Positions 1 to 12,770 of a DNA stretch of 64,000 nucleotides are shown here, piece after piece. The notes under the pieces were generated by a model. It saw only the letters and a program-made list of their open reading frames with translations, searched no databases and was not told the origin of the DNA. The stretch is taken from contig CM119267.1 in the NCBI GenBank assembly GCA_051294375.1, positions 24,048,111-24,112,110 of the forward strand. Direction: 5' to 3'. Origin of the DNA: Paraspadella gotoi (taxonomy: Eukaryota; Chaetognatha). The position numbers were made by a program, and so were the translations under genes. Position 1 is the stretch's first letter. Each line of letters opens with the position of its first letter.

Positions 1-3000
1 AGGAGACAAAGGAGACCAAGGGGACAAAGGAGAAAAAGGGGATCAGGGAGATAAGGGTAACCAAGGGGACAAAGGCAACCAAGGAGATAAAGGGACCAAG
101 GGGACAAAGGAGAAAAGGGAGATCAAGGAGAAAAAGGTAACCAAGGGGACAAGGGTAACCAAGGAGACAAAGGAAATCAAGGAGATAAGGGTGAAAAAGG
201 AGATCAAGGAGATAAAGGAAATCAAGGGGACAAGGGCAATCAAGGAGACAAAGGGACCAAGGAGATAAAGGTGAAAAAGGAGATCAGGGAGATAAGGGAG
301 ACCAAGGAGATAAAGGCAATCAGGGAGACAAAGGAGATAAGGAGATAAGGGAGAAAAAGGAATACAGGGAGATAAGGGTAACCAAGGAGACAAAGGGGAA
401 CAAGGAGATAAAGGAGAAAAGGGATATCAGGGAGAAAAAGGTGTTCAAGGTGACAAGGGGAACCAAGGAGATAAGGGGAACCAAGGAGACAAAGGTGAAA
501 AGGGAGATCAGGGAGACAAGGGAATACAGGGAGAAAAGGGAGTTCAAGGAGACAAAGGGGAACAGGGAGACAAGGGTGAGAAGGGATATCAAGGAGATAA
601 AGGAATGCAAGGAGTTAAGGGTGACCAAGGAGACAAAGGGGACCAAGGTGACAAAGGAGAAAAGGGAGATCAGGGAGACAAGGGCAACCAAGGAGACAAA
701 GGCAACCAGGGAGAGAAAGGAGACCAAGGAGACAAAGGTGAAAAAGGAGACCAAGGAGACAAGGGCAATCAGGGAGACAAGGGTAACCAAGGAGACAAAG
801 GGGACCAAGGAGATAAAGGTGAAAAGGGTGATCAGGGAGACAAGGGAGATCAAGGAGACAAGGGGAACCAAGGAGACAAGGGGAATCAAGGAGACAAAGG
901 TGAAAAGGGAGTCCAAGGAGACAAGGGCAACCAAGGGGATAAAGGAAATCAAGGAGATAAAGGTGAAAAGGGTGATCAGGGAGAAAAGGGAGTCCAGGGG
1001 GACAAAGGTGACCAAGGAGACAAAGGAAACCAAGGAGACAAAGGTGAAAAGGGAGATCATGGAGATAAGGGTGGCCATGGAGATAAGGGTAACCAAGGAG
1101 ATAAAGGCAAGCAAGGTGACAAAGGAGATAAAGGTATGCAGGGAGATAAAGGAGACCAAGGAGATAAGGGAGTCCAAGGAGATAAAGGGGAACAGGGAGA
1201 CAAAGGCGATAAAGGAATGCAGGGAGATAAGGGTGAACAGGGTGACAAAGGGAATCAAGGAGATAAGGGGGAACAGGGAGACAAAGGCGATAAAGGAATG
1301 CAGGGAGATAAGGGTGAACAGGGTGACAAAGGGAATCAAGGAGATAAGGGGGAGCAAGGTGACAAGGGCATTAAAGGAATGCAGGGAGAAAAGGGTACTC
1401 AAGGAGACAAGGGGACTCAGGGAGATAAAGGAGACCAAGGAGACAAAGGTGATAAAGGAATGCAGGGTGATAAGGGCAACCAAGGCGACAAGGGAGTACA
1501 AGGAGTCAAAGGGGACCAAGGAGACAAAGGCGAAAAGGGTGTACATGGTGATAAGGGAGCTAAAGGTGACAAGGGTTTGGAAGGAGACAAAGGAAAACAG
1601 GGTGACAAGGGAGTGCAAGGTGATAAAGGTAATCAGGGAGAAAAGGGTATGCAAGGAATGCAAGGTGATAAAGGTGAGAAAGGAATGCATGGTGACAAGG
1701 GTGTCGCTGGAGAAAAAGGTGAACAGGGAATGCAAGGCGCTAAAGGAGATAAGGGACACCAAGGAAACCAGGGTGTTAAGGGAGTCAAGGGCGATCAGGG
1801 GGCTAAGGGAGAACAGGGAATGCAGGGCCAAAAGGGTGACAAAGGAATGCAAGGAGCAACGGGCTTACAGGGTCCTCAGGGATCACAGGGACTTCAAGGT
1901 GAAAAGGGTGAGCATGGACATAAAGGCGTTCAAGGAGACAAAGGACCTCAGGGTGAACAAGGCGGTCGACCCATCTACTACTTTTCACGTAAGTTTCTGT
2001 ATTTTTTTGATCAATATTTTCTATAATGCAATTTTAATATGAGTTTATTTTTATATATTTATTAAGTTTAAAGAAAAATATTTTCCTGAATGACTGACTT
2101 TAGGATAATAAAGATACATGTACAAATTACTGCAGATATATTTTTGTCATATTTTGTTTTTTTTTAAATTATTTTACTTGATGCGATAAACCTTTCGTTT
2201 TCGTTGTTGTTATGATTTAGAGAAAAAACAAAGTTTTTAATTGTGTTACAACGAATTTAATTAGAGATACGGACATGTTTCGGCTCACATTTCGAGCCTT
2301 CATCAGCGTTTGATGAAGGCTCGAAATGTGAGCCGAAACATGTCCGTATCTCTAATTAAATTCGTTGTAACACAATTAAAAACTTTGTTTTTTCTCTAAA
2401 TTATTTTACTATAATTTTTTTATACTAAAAGCCATGAATAGCGATTTTAATAAATGACATAAACAACATCAAAATTCGTTATAAATTATTGGGATCATTA
2501 TTATTATTATTATTTAAAAAAGAAATTCTAAATGACAAAAGCAAATCAAAATCATGACATATTTTTAAAACTTTGATAAGAAAAAGTTGTTTAATAATCT
2601 GAATACAAGCCGCATTGAATTATTTTTCTTCTTTAAATAACTTAATAATTAATGCATCTTTTCACAACACTTCTCTTTGTAGGCTTGGGCCACGTTTCCT
2701 CCGTGGCTTATCTTCCCTCCTTCAGTGTTTGCACAGTCACTAATGGCGTCGTTTCCATGTGCACTTACCTTCGTGATGACAACAAGATGGTGACAGTCAA
2801 CGATCCTTCCACTGTCTTTAAAATATATAAAAATGTAACAACAGAGACGGGACTCTGCACCACTCCTACTGTCACCTATGCCAATGTAAGAGAGTTAAAA
2901 TGATTAAAATATTCTAATTACTATTTTTCTATAAATTTTGTCATTTTTTTTACATTTAGGTGGCAGACTATCGCGTTAATGGAATTGTGAAATTTAATCA

Positions 3001-5425
3001 ACCAAGACCTACAAACGCAACAGCAAGCAATCATGACTTGATTCGCATCTGTTTCAATGTCAATGATTGCGCAGAAAACGTGAGTGTGCTCAGTGAACTG
3101 TGAAGCTTCTGAAGTTTTTCACATCAATGATTATTGATTAAATTACCTTTTTATTGCCCCATCAGTCGACTTACACCCCTGCGTCCAGTAACTACTTCGC
3201 TCCCGACCATGTGCTGCCCGCCTTTGTCTCTGGCGTCAAAATCCTTGACAGCACACCTGGAATTACAGATGCGCAAAAGAAGAGAGAACTTAAATGCGCT
3301 TTCAACACCATCGCCGAAGGATCACTCAGCGTGGGCATGAGTGGCAACTTCTTGGACAGTATTTTGCCTTCTAACCTCACCATCACAATTGAGCTCTTCA
3401 CGAACAATAACCAACGTGAGTAGTCGAGTGAATCACGTAAACAAGGGTATTTTTGATTGGCCTTTTTTTTTGCACATTAAGAGATCAATCCTTTCAATTC
3501 TTCTTTACTTATACAGCTGCTGGATCTATTATCACTCTTGGACAAAACTATCGCCTGAGAATATCATTAGACCAAGCCGCAGCTTTTCACCATGATTACT
3601 ATATTGCTTTGGTCCAAGTTACCGTCGCTGACAACCGTGAATTCATAGGCGCAACTCAAGTTGATCTGGTTCAAAGCGGTGAGAACATATTATTAAAAAT
3701 GAAAATCATTTATACACTTAAAATAAGTGGTTGATGCTACTTAGCTAAGACTCTTCCATTTTAAAACTAACATGGTCAGTTTGAGTATGAACTTTTTCGG
3801 AATATAGAAATGATGAGATAGAAATGAGAACCATATCAAAGTTCAAATCATGCCTTGACTAAAAATGAGTTAAGTCAGGTTTTGGAATCTTGGGATGATT
3901 TTATTGTCATGCTAAAGTCATGAACTGAAAAAAAGTCAGTCTCTTCTTATGAAGGATAAGACAGTAAATGATGCCATTTTTGAATAAAAACTAAAAAAAC
4001 ATATCATTTAATTAATACATCTTAAAACTGGAAATTTAAAACAGATACCGGAAAGGTTAACTGCCTTGCAAACTCTGGATTCTTCACTCAAAATTCAATC
4101 ACAGCGATCTCGGGAAAATCGGTGGAACTCTTATTTCAATCTTTCAAAGTAAAAAAAATATATTCATTCTATGTATATTTAATTTGTATTGTAAAAATTA
4201 TAATCTTTTAATTTTAATATAGAATAAATTACTGATCTGTCTGAACCAATCTAATCCTAATCTGTCTTTAAAAACAGTTCCTTCAACAAGCTGGAACGAA
4301 CATTTACATCAAGGCCACAGTGGCCATTTGCTTCAAAGATAAGACCAAGTGCCAAGCGATTTGCCCGACGACAAATAGAAGATCTGGCATCGACGATGAC
4401 AGCGTGAAGAAAGAGTCTGTCTTGCCCATTTATATCGAAGACAAGGCTGCCCGCTGTCCTCAACAGGTTTGGAAGAGAGATTTTTTTATAATCTGCATTT
4501 GGCAACCACTAGTAGTTCAATAATTCCGCTACCTGCATTCAAATTTGATCGAATCTCACAATCAATTAAATTAAATTTAATTTGCTTTTCTCTCAATCTC
4601 TAGGGCGGTATTAATCACGGAGCGACCGTCTGCTCGAACGGTACCCTTCCAAACTCCGAATGTACTCACTCTTGCGAGAAAGGATTCATGAATATCGGCG
4701 AACTGGAACAAGTTTGCGAGACCGGGTACGAGACGCCCGGCGGCGGTATCTACTACGGACTCTCGGCGCGTTGGAATCCAGAGGGTCAACCCAAATGCGA
4801 GGGTAAGGTTTATTCATTGAAAAAAAAATGCTTGCTCTCTTTTTTAAAAGCGCCCCGTTTCTGCCCCTGATAATAACAATATTAATTAATAATTATAGTA
4901 ATAATAATACTGATTAATGATACATAAAATTTTGATTATTTAATTACCAGACGTGAATGAGTGCCGACAGGCACAGTCTCCATGCCATCCGACACAAGTC
5001 TGCTTCAACAAGGATGGATCGTACGAATGTCGCTGTCCGAGCAATACGGACTGGCGAAACGGAAAGTGTCAGCCCAAAAAGTCAGCGGTGATGAGCATGA
5101 GAGCGACGAAGCGGAACTTCACCAATGACCTTCACGATAGAACCTCGGAGGCTTTTGCCAAAGAATCAGCTGCTTTGACTAATGAGGTAAAAAAAGAAAA
5201 GACTTGAGCGTCATTCCGCAATTTTTTGTTAGTTTGTATCGGATCACTATTTCAAGACTGATGCCTGGAATGTTTTAATATACAACTTAGCTAAATCTTT
5301 TGAAAAAAAATAACTGGTTGTCAGGGAGGAGGGTAAGTAGGCATAGTTTAGCCTTTTATTTGTTTAAACATTATTACATGATTTAAAATCATTACACTTT
5401 AATCTCTCTCGTCTCTCTCTCATCC

Positions 5426-5470
<45 letters not shown>

Positions 5471-6242
5471 GCAATATCTATACCAATCTATACCAAAGTC
5501 ATATTTTAATTAAACGACTAAATATTTCGATTCAGCTCGCCCCGCTCTGCGCCTCCGCCTTGGACGCCCCTTGGACAAAGATAACTGTCCTCGGTCTCCG
5601 CCCCGGAAGCGTCATAGTTGACTTCCGCCTCGAGGTTGGCGCCACTGTCGCCAATCAAGACATCGACGCGGACGAATTAGCGAAGAGAATCAGATTCCAG
5701 ATCGAAACGTCGAAAAATGAGTTTGGATTCGACCCCACCTCAATTCGGGTTGTGGGTAAGTCTGACGGGAAAGTTTAGCAGGGATTTAAATTGGGTTAAG
5801 GAAATTTAGACTCGTTTGTCTAAAAATTCCCCATTTCCCAGACCCGGACGAGTGCCTCCTTCCCTCGACCCACGACTGCCACGCCCACGCCACGTGCGTC
5901 AACGAGAAACTCACCTTCTCCTGCGTCTGCAACGCTGGATTCGACGACGCGGGCGACGTCCGCGGAAAGGGACGCGACTGCGTCAAGGTCGACGACAAGA
6001 GCGACGTCTGGCGAGCGATCGCGGGCGTCAACGAGACGTTCGACGCCGTGGGACGTCGCGTCGATGTCAACGAAGACGACATCGCCTCGAACAAAGGGGA
6101 AATAGATTACATGTTCGATTCGTCGACGATAATGTTCGCCGTCGCCTTCGTCCTCATATTCTGTCTGCTCGTTGTTCAAGTCGTCAAGTTCGTTCGTAGC
6201 AGAAGAAAGGACGGGCACAACGCCTACATGAATTCGGTTTAA
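1..6242 (+). CDS. Collagen-ZP-sushi-EGF-SEA-EGF transmembrane protein (3' part of gene)
   Basis: The model has 11 exons: 1-1988 (5' end outside the window), 2683-2885, 2960-3079, 3166-3415, 3517-3678, 4045-4148, 4278-4466, 4604-4802, 4951-5186, 5536-5755 and 5842-6242. All have GT-AG junctions and compatible phases. Exon 1 is an almost unbroken Gly-X-Y collagen repeat rich in GDKGDQ and GEK. Exons 2-7 resemble a ZP domain, with regularly spaced cysteines ending in AICFKDKTKCQAIC and a basic NRRS. Exon 8 is sushi-like. Exon 9 begins with a calcium-binding EGF (DVNEC). Exons 9-10 form a SEA domain with a GSVIV site at 5605-5619, matching the known autocleavage motif GSVVV. Exon 11 holds a second EGF (DPDEC), a transmembrane helix (about 6115-6190), a basic stop-transfer and a short tail ending YMNSV. 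About 1,355 residues lie in the window. A role as a surface or matrix protein is inferred. Three one-base losses disturb the collagen frame before position 340. Confidence 0.88.
1189..1350 (+). repeat. 81-bp tandem duplication inside the collagen exon
   Basis: The segment starting near 1189 (GAACAGGGAGACAAAGGCG) is repeated almost identically from 1270, adding 27 residues in frame. The whole exon is a coding minisatellite built on 9/18-bp units encoding GDKGxQ, so it probably grows and shrinks by unequal exchange. Confidence 0.85.
2215..2401. repeat. Perfect 91-bp inverted repeat with 5-nt loop
   Basis: Arms 2215-2305 and 2311-2401 are exact reverse complements around the loop GCGTT, inside intron 1 of the collagen-ZP gene. 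Each strand reads TTGATGAAGGCTC, then GAGCCGAAAC, which resembles a hammerhead-ribozyme core (CUGAUGA, stem II, GAAA) of the kind found in Penelope-like elements. A convincing stem I is not visible. It could be a foldback element or a palindromic insertion. Confidence 0.9.
5401..5466. repeat. (CT)n microsatellite in intron 9
   Basis: A CT run broken by a few other bases lies upstream of the SEA exon of the collagen-ZP gene. Confidence 0.95.
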
Positions 6243-6252
6243 AAAAAAAACA

Positions 6253-6258
6253 ATAAAT
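6253..6258 (+). terminator. Probable polyadenylation signal of collagen-ZP gene
   Basis: AATAAA begins 10 nt after the stop codon and is followed by A-rich DNA. The very short 3' UTR makes the assignment tentative. A second AATAAA-like run is near 6470. Confidence 0.45.
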
Positions 6259-6259
6259 A

Positions 6260-7029
6260 AAAAAAGAATTAACTGTACAGTGTAGATAATTGGTTATGAG
6301 AGGTGTTAAGTGATGGACTTATTTATTGTTTTTGTTTGTACAATATTAACTCAAAAGTTTGGACGCTCAAAAGAGAATGCTTGGTGCTGAAAAACACCAT
6401 GACGCAAAACTATTGGATCTCAAAGCTCAACTAAAAAAAAAAATCGCAAAAAAATTGAAAAAAAAAAATTAATAAAAAAAAAGGAAACAAGAATAATAGA
6501 CTGGTACCTTTTTTTATGTATATATTGCGGTCTATTCTTCGAAAGCAATGAAACCTAAAAAGGGACGGTGCAGTTCTTGTATGCGACAAGGGAAGCCTTT
6601 ACAATTATAAGAACTTAAATACTGGTCCTCTCCGAAATTTAAACTGTAAATATTAGAAATAATGCATCAAAATTTCAAAATTGCTTAGCACGTGCATACA
6701 TTTACATAATTTCTAATGAATAGTTTTTAAAAACACTAAACTGTATAAATATCATTTACTCATAACCTACTTAAATCTACCGGAGAAAATAATATTATTT
6801 GATAAATTGTAGGTACAGTTTATTAGCTTTAAATGGTAGCTTTTAAATGTTTTAATCGCTTCTTTTTCTAATCGATAATCTATTATAAAACAATTTTATA
6901 AAACCGGGTTTGCTTATTTTCAGATTAATTAAGTTACTAGATTAACGCAGTGAAGCACTATAGTACAGATTCTGCCACTTTTTTTTCATCCACTGATCCT
7001 TATAATTTTTAGCTTAATTTTGTATATTT
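6260..7029. other. AT-rich intergenic stretch
   Basis: No open frame with splice support and no recognisable domain on either strand. It holds poly-A runs and AT-rich unique DNA. Confidence 0.6.
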
Positions 7030-7035
7030 ATCTTG

Positions 7036-8276
<1,241 letters not shown>

Positions 8277-8299
8277 CAGAGAGAGAGAGAAGAGAAGAG

Positions 8300-8358
<59 letters not shown>

Positions 8359-8363
8359 GAGAG

Positions 8364-8413
<50 letters not shown>

Positions 8414-8460
8414 AGATGAGAGAGAGAGAGAGAGAGAAGAGAGGATGAGAGGAGAGAGAG
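8277..8460. repeat. (AG)n microsatellite
   Basis: An AG run interrupted by GAAGA and GATGA units. It explains the Arg-Glu open frames seen here. Confidence 0.95.
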
Positions 8461-9032
8461 CATTCTTCCGTATTTCAAGGAATTCTTCGAAATGTCTTCA
8501 TTTCTATCGTCAAACAGGTTTCGTTTCCCGATCTTTGACTTTGAAGCGCGATTCGGCGGCAAAGACGTTGGGGGGGGGCGGTAGCCAACCGGCACCGGAT
8601 TGTTAGCGTCCGGGATGTTGGGAACGGCGGCCGAGACTAGCAGCCGGGCAACTGTGAAATGGTGTTGGGTCGTGTAAAAACACGTGCAAAAAATACCAAT
8701 AAAAAAGGAAAGGACTTTCCAAAAAATTGCGTTACCCGAAAAAACCCGACGAACGCGTGACGATGTCTCCAACGAGCCTTTTTAAGCGACTTGTCGGCTT
8801 GTCGGCTTTTTTTTTTTTTCCCCCTCAATTCGACCCGATCTAGATTCCGCGACAACGCGGCCCGTTCGAAAGCGATACTTTTGGGGTATACGAACCCGGG
8901 AACCTTGGATTTTTCGAAATCCCGCCGGTTGACATCGGGGCCAATAAGGGATATATACGTCGTTAAAACGATTAAATAATTATATCATGATGAATGAATG
9001 AATGAATAATCAATGAATCTTTGTCCGCAACA
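8461..9032. other. Intergenic DNA with no supported gene
   Basis: A minus-strand open frame (upstream from 8772) has a hydrophobic stretch and a Pro-rich part but runs into the AG repeat. It has no splice or homology support. Confidence 0.4.
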
Positions 9033-9175
9033 AGGGTTTGTTGAGAGATCTGGCGAAGGCGAAGGCGTTGGAGGCAAACGAAGGAGGAAGAAGCGGACCG
9101 CAACGATTCGGACCGCAGCGTGGCGGACCGCAGCGTCGCGGACCGCCCAAGCAGCAGCGATCGTCGATGAGTTAA
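9033..9175 (+). CDS. Possible terminal exon, Gly-Pro-Gln-Arg-rich tail
   Basis: After a possible acceptor (CAACAAG) the plus strand reads GLLRDLAKAKALEANEGG, then three GPQR-type repeats and a stop at 9173-9175. The helical start followed by an RG/PQ-rich tail looks protein-like. No upstream exon was found, so this may be a chance frame. Confidence 0.2.
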
Positions 9176-9335
9176 TAACTTTGACAAAATCTTGACTCCA
9201 GGTTGGGAGTTTGACTTCTGCGGTGGAGGAGGTCGTTGCTCTCCGTTTGTCGAGGTTGCTCACTCAGGCACTATTTTCCGAAGACTTTTTTTCAGCTTAA
9301 ATTCCGAATTATATTAGTTTTTTTATCTGAAATAT

Positions 9336-9430
9336 TAGGTTAGGGGTTAGGATTAAGGAAAAAGTTGAAGAATAGGGTTATGGATTAGTGTTAGCGATGA
9401 GGCTTAGGGATTAGGTTAGGATTAGAAAAT
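9336..9430 (+). repeat. Degenerate TTAGG(G)-like interstitial repeat
   Basis: Variants of TTAGG, TTAGGGG, TTAGGATTAGG and AGGGTTATGG recur over about 95 bp. They are irregular, so this is a degraded telomere-like tract or chance. Confidence 0.4.
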
Positions 9431-10073
9431 TTGGCAAAAGAACAAAATTAAACTTTATGATTACAATTAAATACAGGAACAGAAATTGGGCATTTTTGGA
9501 AAATAAATAAATAAATAAATTCTTAGTCTTTCATATCCTTAGTACTCTTTTTAATTATATCTTAACTCAAAAAATATTTAAATCCATTATTGGGAGAGGG
9601 CTGCTTGTGTTGTCTTCTGGAATTTCAGGAAACATCTATAGCATCTATAATTCTATATATATATTCTATACAACATAGGTCAATCTAATTACTCATTATC
9701 TCGTATCTAACCCACCGAGCGGTCCCAGGTCTCTGCTTCCACCGGATAAAGATTCATCTAAGTCACCTAAGTCACTAAGTCACGCAGCAGGGAGTCTCAT
9801 TTTATCGTAATTTATCGTTATGACAATTACTCTTATTAAATTTAAAAAGAGAGACGGAAAACCCCGCTCATCATATGGAATTTAATAATATCCTCATTGC
9901 TTTACAAACTTTATCCTCATCGCTATCAATTATCAAATCGAGAAATAAACAATAAAAACAATAAATAATAAACAAAAACAATGAATTCTCTCAAATCGAA
10001 CCAGACATCGAACAATCTGTCCGAACAAGAACAAGAAAAAGGAAGCGAAGATAAATCAGGCCTAGTGTCTGGC
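9431..10073. other. AT-rich intergenic stretch
   Basis: No supported gene. Around 9585-9660 a short stretch (GGGAGAGGG then TCTGGAA then ACATCTAT) is similar to one at 16165-16225 and 19915-19970, suggesting a dispersed repeat. A 22-bp unit with GGCCGGTTGTCGGGCAGAGA repeats near 10078-10122. Confidence 0.45.
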
Positions 10074-10877
10074 TCAGAGGCCGGTTGTCGGGCAGAGAGG
10101 CCGGTTGTCGGGCAGAGAGGCCGTAAAAAGGTTCGTCAAACTCTGTGGATCGATCGTCACTCGCACGACGTCATCGTCGGATCGATAGAAAATCTCGCTG
10201 GGAGACAAAATTCCGAAGGCGAAAAACACTAAACAGGTTTTTATTGTTAATTTTTGAGGTTTGAAAACCGCGAAAATTGGAGGGAGAGGCGGTTGGCTTG
10301 GTTGAGGGATTGCTTTGTAGGAGAGAGAGAGAGTCGGTTAGCTTGGTTGAGGGTTTCGAGAAACTTGAGGTCAGCCAGCCTCGCCAGTCACGCCGTCACC
10401 TCCCCTCGTCGCCGGAAGAGGGCGTGGCCGCGTCCAGCGCTCTCTCGGTGGCGCCGTCGCGAGTGACGCCGAGAGACTTCCTCTGCGTCAGTCGATCGAG
10501 AATGTCTGTTGGCGGGATGTAGTCTGACTGTGACAGGTCTCTTTGTGAGTGTAAAAAATGTAAAGAAATGTGAACAGAAATAGTGGACACAGAGTTGCTT
10601 GAGCAGACAAAAAGTAGAAAATGAATCATGATGAGTAACATAAACAAATGAGCAACGGCATCTCTCAACAGAGGGAGCGTTTCGTCCTTCCGTTTTTGGA
10701 GGAGTGATTCAAGGTGATTCAAAGGGGTGACTGATTTCGTGAATAAAATAATATAAAATTCACGAGACTCTATAGGACACATTTCTCCCTATCTGACTGT
10801 TTGCAGGTCCGTGGTCATTATGGGTGATCCATCGCGACCACGTTGAACATATTGTTGGGCCAAGGTTGGGTCATGGA
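10074..10877 (-). CDS. Unrecognised gene, three 3' exons
   Basis: Three minus-strand exons have compatible phases: 10877-10798, 10527-10400 and 10197-10074 (stop). They read VHDPTLAQQYVQRGRDG, then SDYIPPTDILDRLTQRKSLG, then SEIFYRSDDDVVRVTIDPQS and a short tail. The last two are joined by a good acceptor/donor pair: phase 2 AG plus C gives SEIF. The first exon uses a weak donor (GTCAGA) and is the least certain. The composition is balanced and protein-like, unlike the repeats nearby. I recognise no family. The 5' end was not found, and the last codons overlap the 22-bp repeat near 10078. Confidence 0.4.
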
Positions 10878-10961
10878 CTGAGTTTTAAAAAAGATCGTTA
10901 ACCCAAAAGAATCGACAATTGACTCCACTCGAAATGACTCCTTCACAACAAGCTCTTGACG

Positions 10962-10967
<6 letters not shown>

Positions 10968-11022
<55 letters not shown>
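10968..11022. repeat. (CT)n microsatellite
   Basis: About 54 bp of uninterrupted CT dinucleotides. Confidence 0.95.
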
Positions 11023-11026
<4 letters not shown>

Positions 11027-11689
11027 GCCCACACAAATCGCGTTCAATGACAGAATCAAAAAATACTTTCAAACTGGATTTTTTGTCGTCGCCACCAAAA
11101 CGCACAACGGGTTTTTCTCGTTTTTAATTCGACTAATTTTACTTGTTTTTCATGAAGCTAAAAATAGTTCAGTATTTAAGCAAAAGTCGCTAGAAAAAGG
11201 TAGTCATTCTTCCGAAGCGAGAGATCGGAAGAGAGAGCTCTGGACTGTCTGTCTCTGGATTATTATTGTTATTAATTATTTATATATTTAACCATAAGAG
11301 ATAAGGAGTTGACCATATCAACAAAGATTTTAGATTTATCAAATTGAATAAAATAGTTTTTAAGCTTGAAAAATTATCTTATGCTTGATAGAGTACATTT
11401 GGTAAGGCTTTTTTCTAATTTAAATTTTTAATTTACACGTTTGGATATAGGTAATAATGGTATAATCCTATATATACTCTAATATATCTTACTTACAATC
11501 TTTTCATACAATTTTTTTTTTTTTTTTCTGAAAGAAAACAGAGCAAACAAATAATTGCGGGAATGGTTGCAAAATAACTTCTGTCAACAATAAACGAGAA
11601 CAAATAAGGGGAAGATAAAAATGAAAAAGAAGAAGAGATCCGGGAGACAAAGTCAAGCAACTCCGTCCACATGAGACGGCAACTCAATC
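11023..11689. other. AT-rich intergenic stretch
   Basis: A minus-strand frame near 11105-11030 reads RFGGDDKKSSLKVFFDSVIE and could be an upstream exon of the unrecognised gene at 10.1-10.9 kb, but no phase-compatible donor was found. Nothing else is seen. Confidence 0.35.
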
Positions 11690-12770
11690 ACGGCTTCGGG
11701 AAGCGAGCAGGTCCCCGTTCTCGCGCTGAAGGCAGACAGAAAGTCTCTCAAAAAAAGTGCTTAGACGTTTTGCCGATATCTAAGCCTGCATTCGTTGCTT
11801 GGAGTTTGGCGAAATCTTTTTAAGTTTGAGAAAGCATCCAGGTCCCATGCCCCGAAGGTAGTAACAACCAGAGGGATGAAGCCAACGTCGGCCGGCAGTT
11901 TGCCTCGTACTTAGCATGTTTGGCCTGGCGAGCTCGTTCCAGGCATAGGTGGGGTTGAGGATGGTATGACCAAACAGTCCTGGCGAAGGGGAGAGGTGAC
12001 AGTAACATCAAAGGCTGTGGTGGTCTTGTTCCGACATCTTTTCCAACCACGGATTGTGAAATCCCCTGGTCTAGAGGCATCATCCGCCAGGTTCCTTTCT
12101 TCTTTGGTGGGCGCAAGTAGGGCTGCTGAAGCAGTCGAGACAATGGCATCCCGAAGGAGGTATGACGGCGAATTTTGTCTCCAGTAGAGGAGCAAGCTGA
12201 AATGGCGTGGTCTCCATAGATGTCGGAAGGTCTGTCACAGGATAAGCAGGGACCAGGAGCTGGAAAGATGGGAAGCCCCAAACGGTATTTGACAGCCATG
12301 ATGAAGATTTGGGAGGTAGGCGCACAGCCAAGGGCAGGAGAAGGGATGACATTGAGGAAGTCTCCAGTTCTGGACAGGCAGACGGATTGGAGGACGGCTC
12401 GAAAACGCTCATCCAGGACCTTTGACTTGAGGTTTTTCAGCCTAGCTTCGTCCACACGTCGGAAAGGTATTTTTGGGTGATTGAGGCATCAAGCTGAGCA
12501 GGTGTGAGAGAGGAGGCTCCGGCGGAAAGGTTGGATAGGAGCTCTAAGGCCTGAGTGTGTGAGTGTGTACAATTGAAACATTCTTTGAAATATTTTCCAC
12601 TTAATGAAGGGAAGCCAGGTACTCTGGGAGTGAATAAACGAGACTGTGAGAGAGTCTTGATTGAAAGCTTGCAGGGACCTGCTATGTCATTATCTTGTAA
12701 GAGTGATGGAGGCCTTAAACCACAAAGCCTGTCCAAAGTCAGGGCAAGATAGCTTATCTATTAAATGAAT
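11690..12770 (-). mobile_element. Frameshifted retroelement remnant (C-terminal part of an RT-type polyprotein)
   Basis: On the minus strand the protein runs from LALTLDRLCGL (about 12745) through SITQKYLSDVWTKL to DFLNVIPSPALG, KYRLGLPIFPAPGPCLSC and HAISACS. It then shifts frame to RNLADDASRPGDFTIRGW and TAFDVTVTSP, and shifts again to QAKHAKYEANCRPT. This order (LP-ALG, short Cys/His cluster, RPGD, FDVTV, KYA) is the C-terminal region seen next to reverse transcriptases in many invertebrate repeats. At least two frameshifts make it a dead copy. No reverse-transcriptase core is present. Fragments of its upstream end are scattered through the window. Confidence 0.7.

Noticed and set aside
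320-1852. Long minus-strand open frames (up to 510 codons) of Leu/Ser/Phe/Val repeats
   Set aside because: They are the antisense of the collagen repeat; composition follows from its 9-bp periodicity and the plus-strand Gly-X-Y frame is clearly the coding one.
441-2042. A 533-codon plus-strand frame of KETKETR repeats
   Set aside because: It is a shifted frame of the collagen exon with no splice continuity to the ZP exons.
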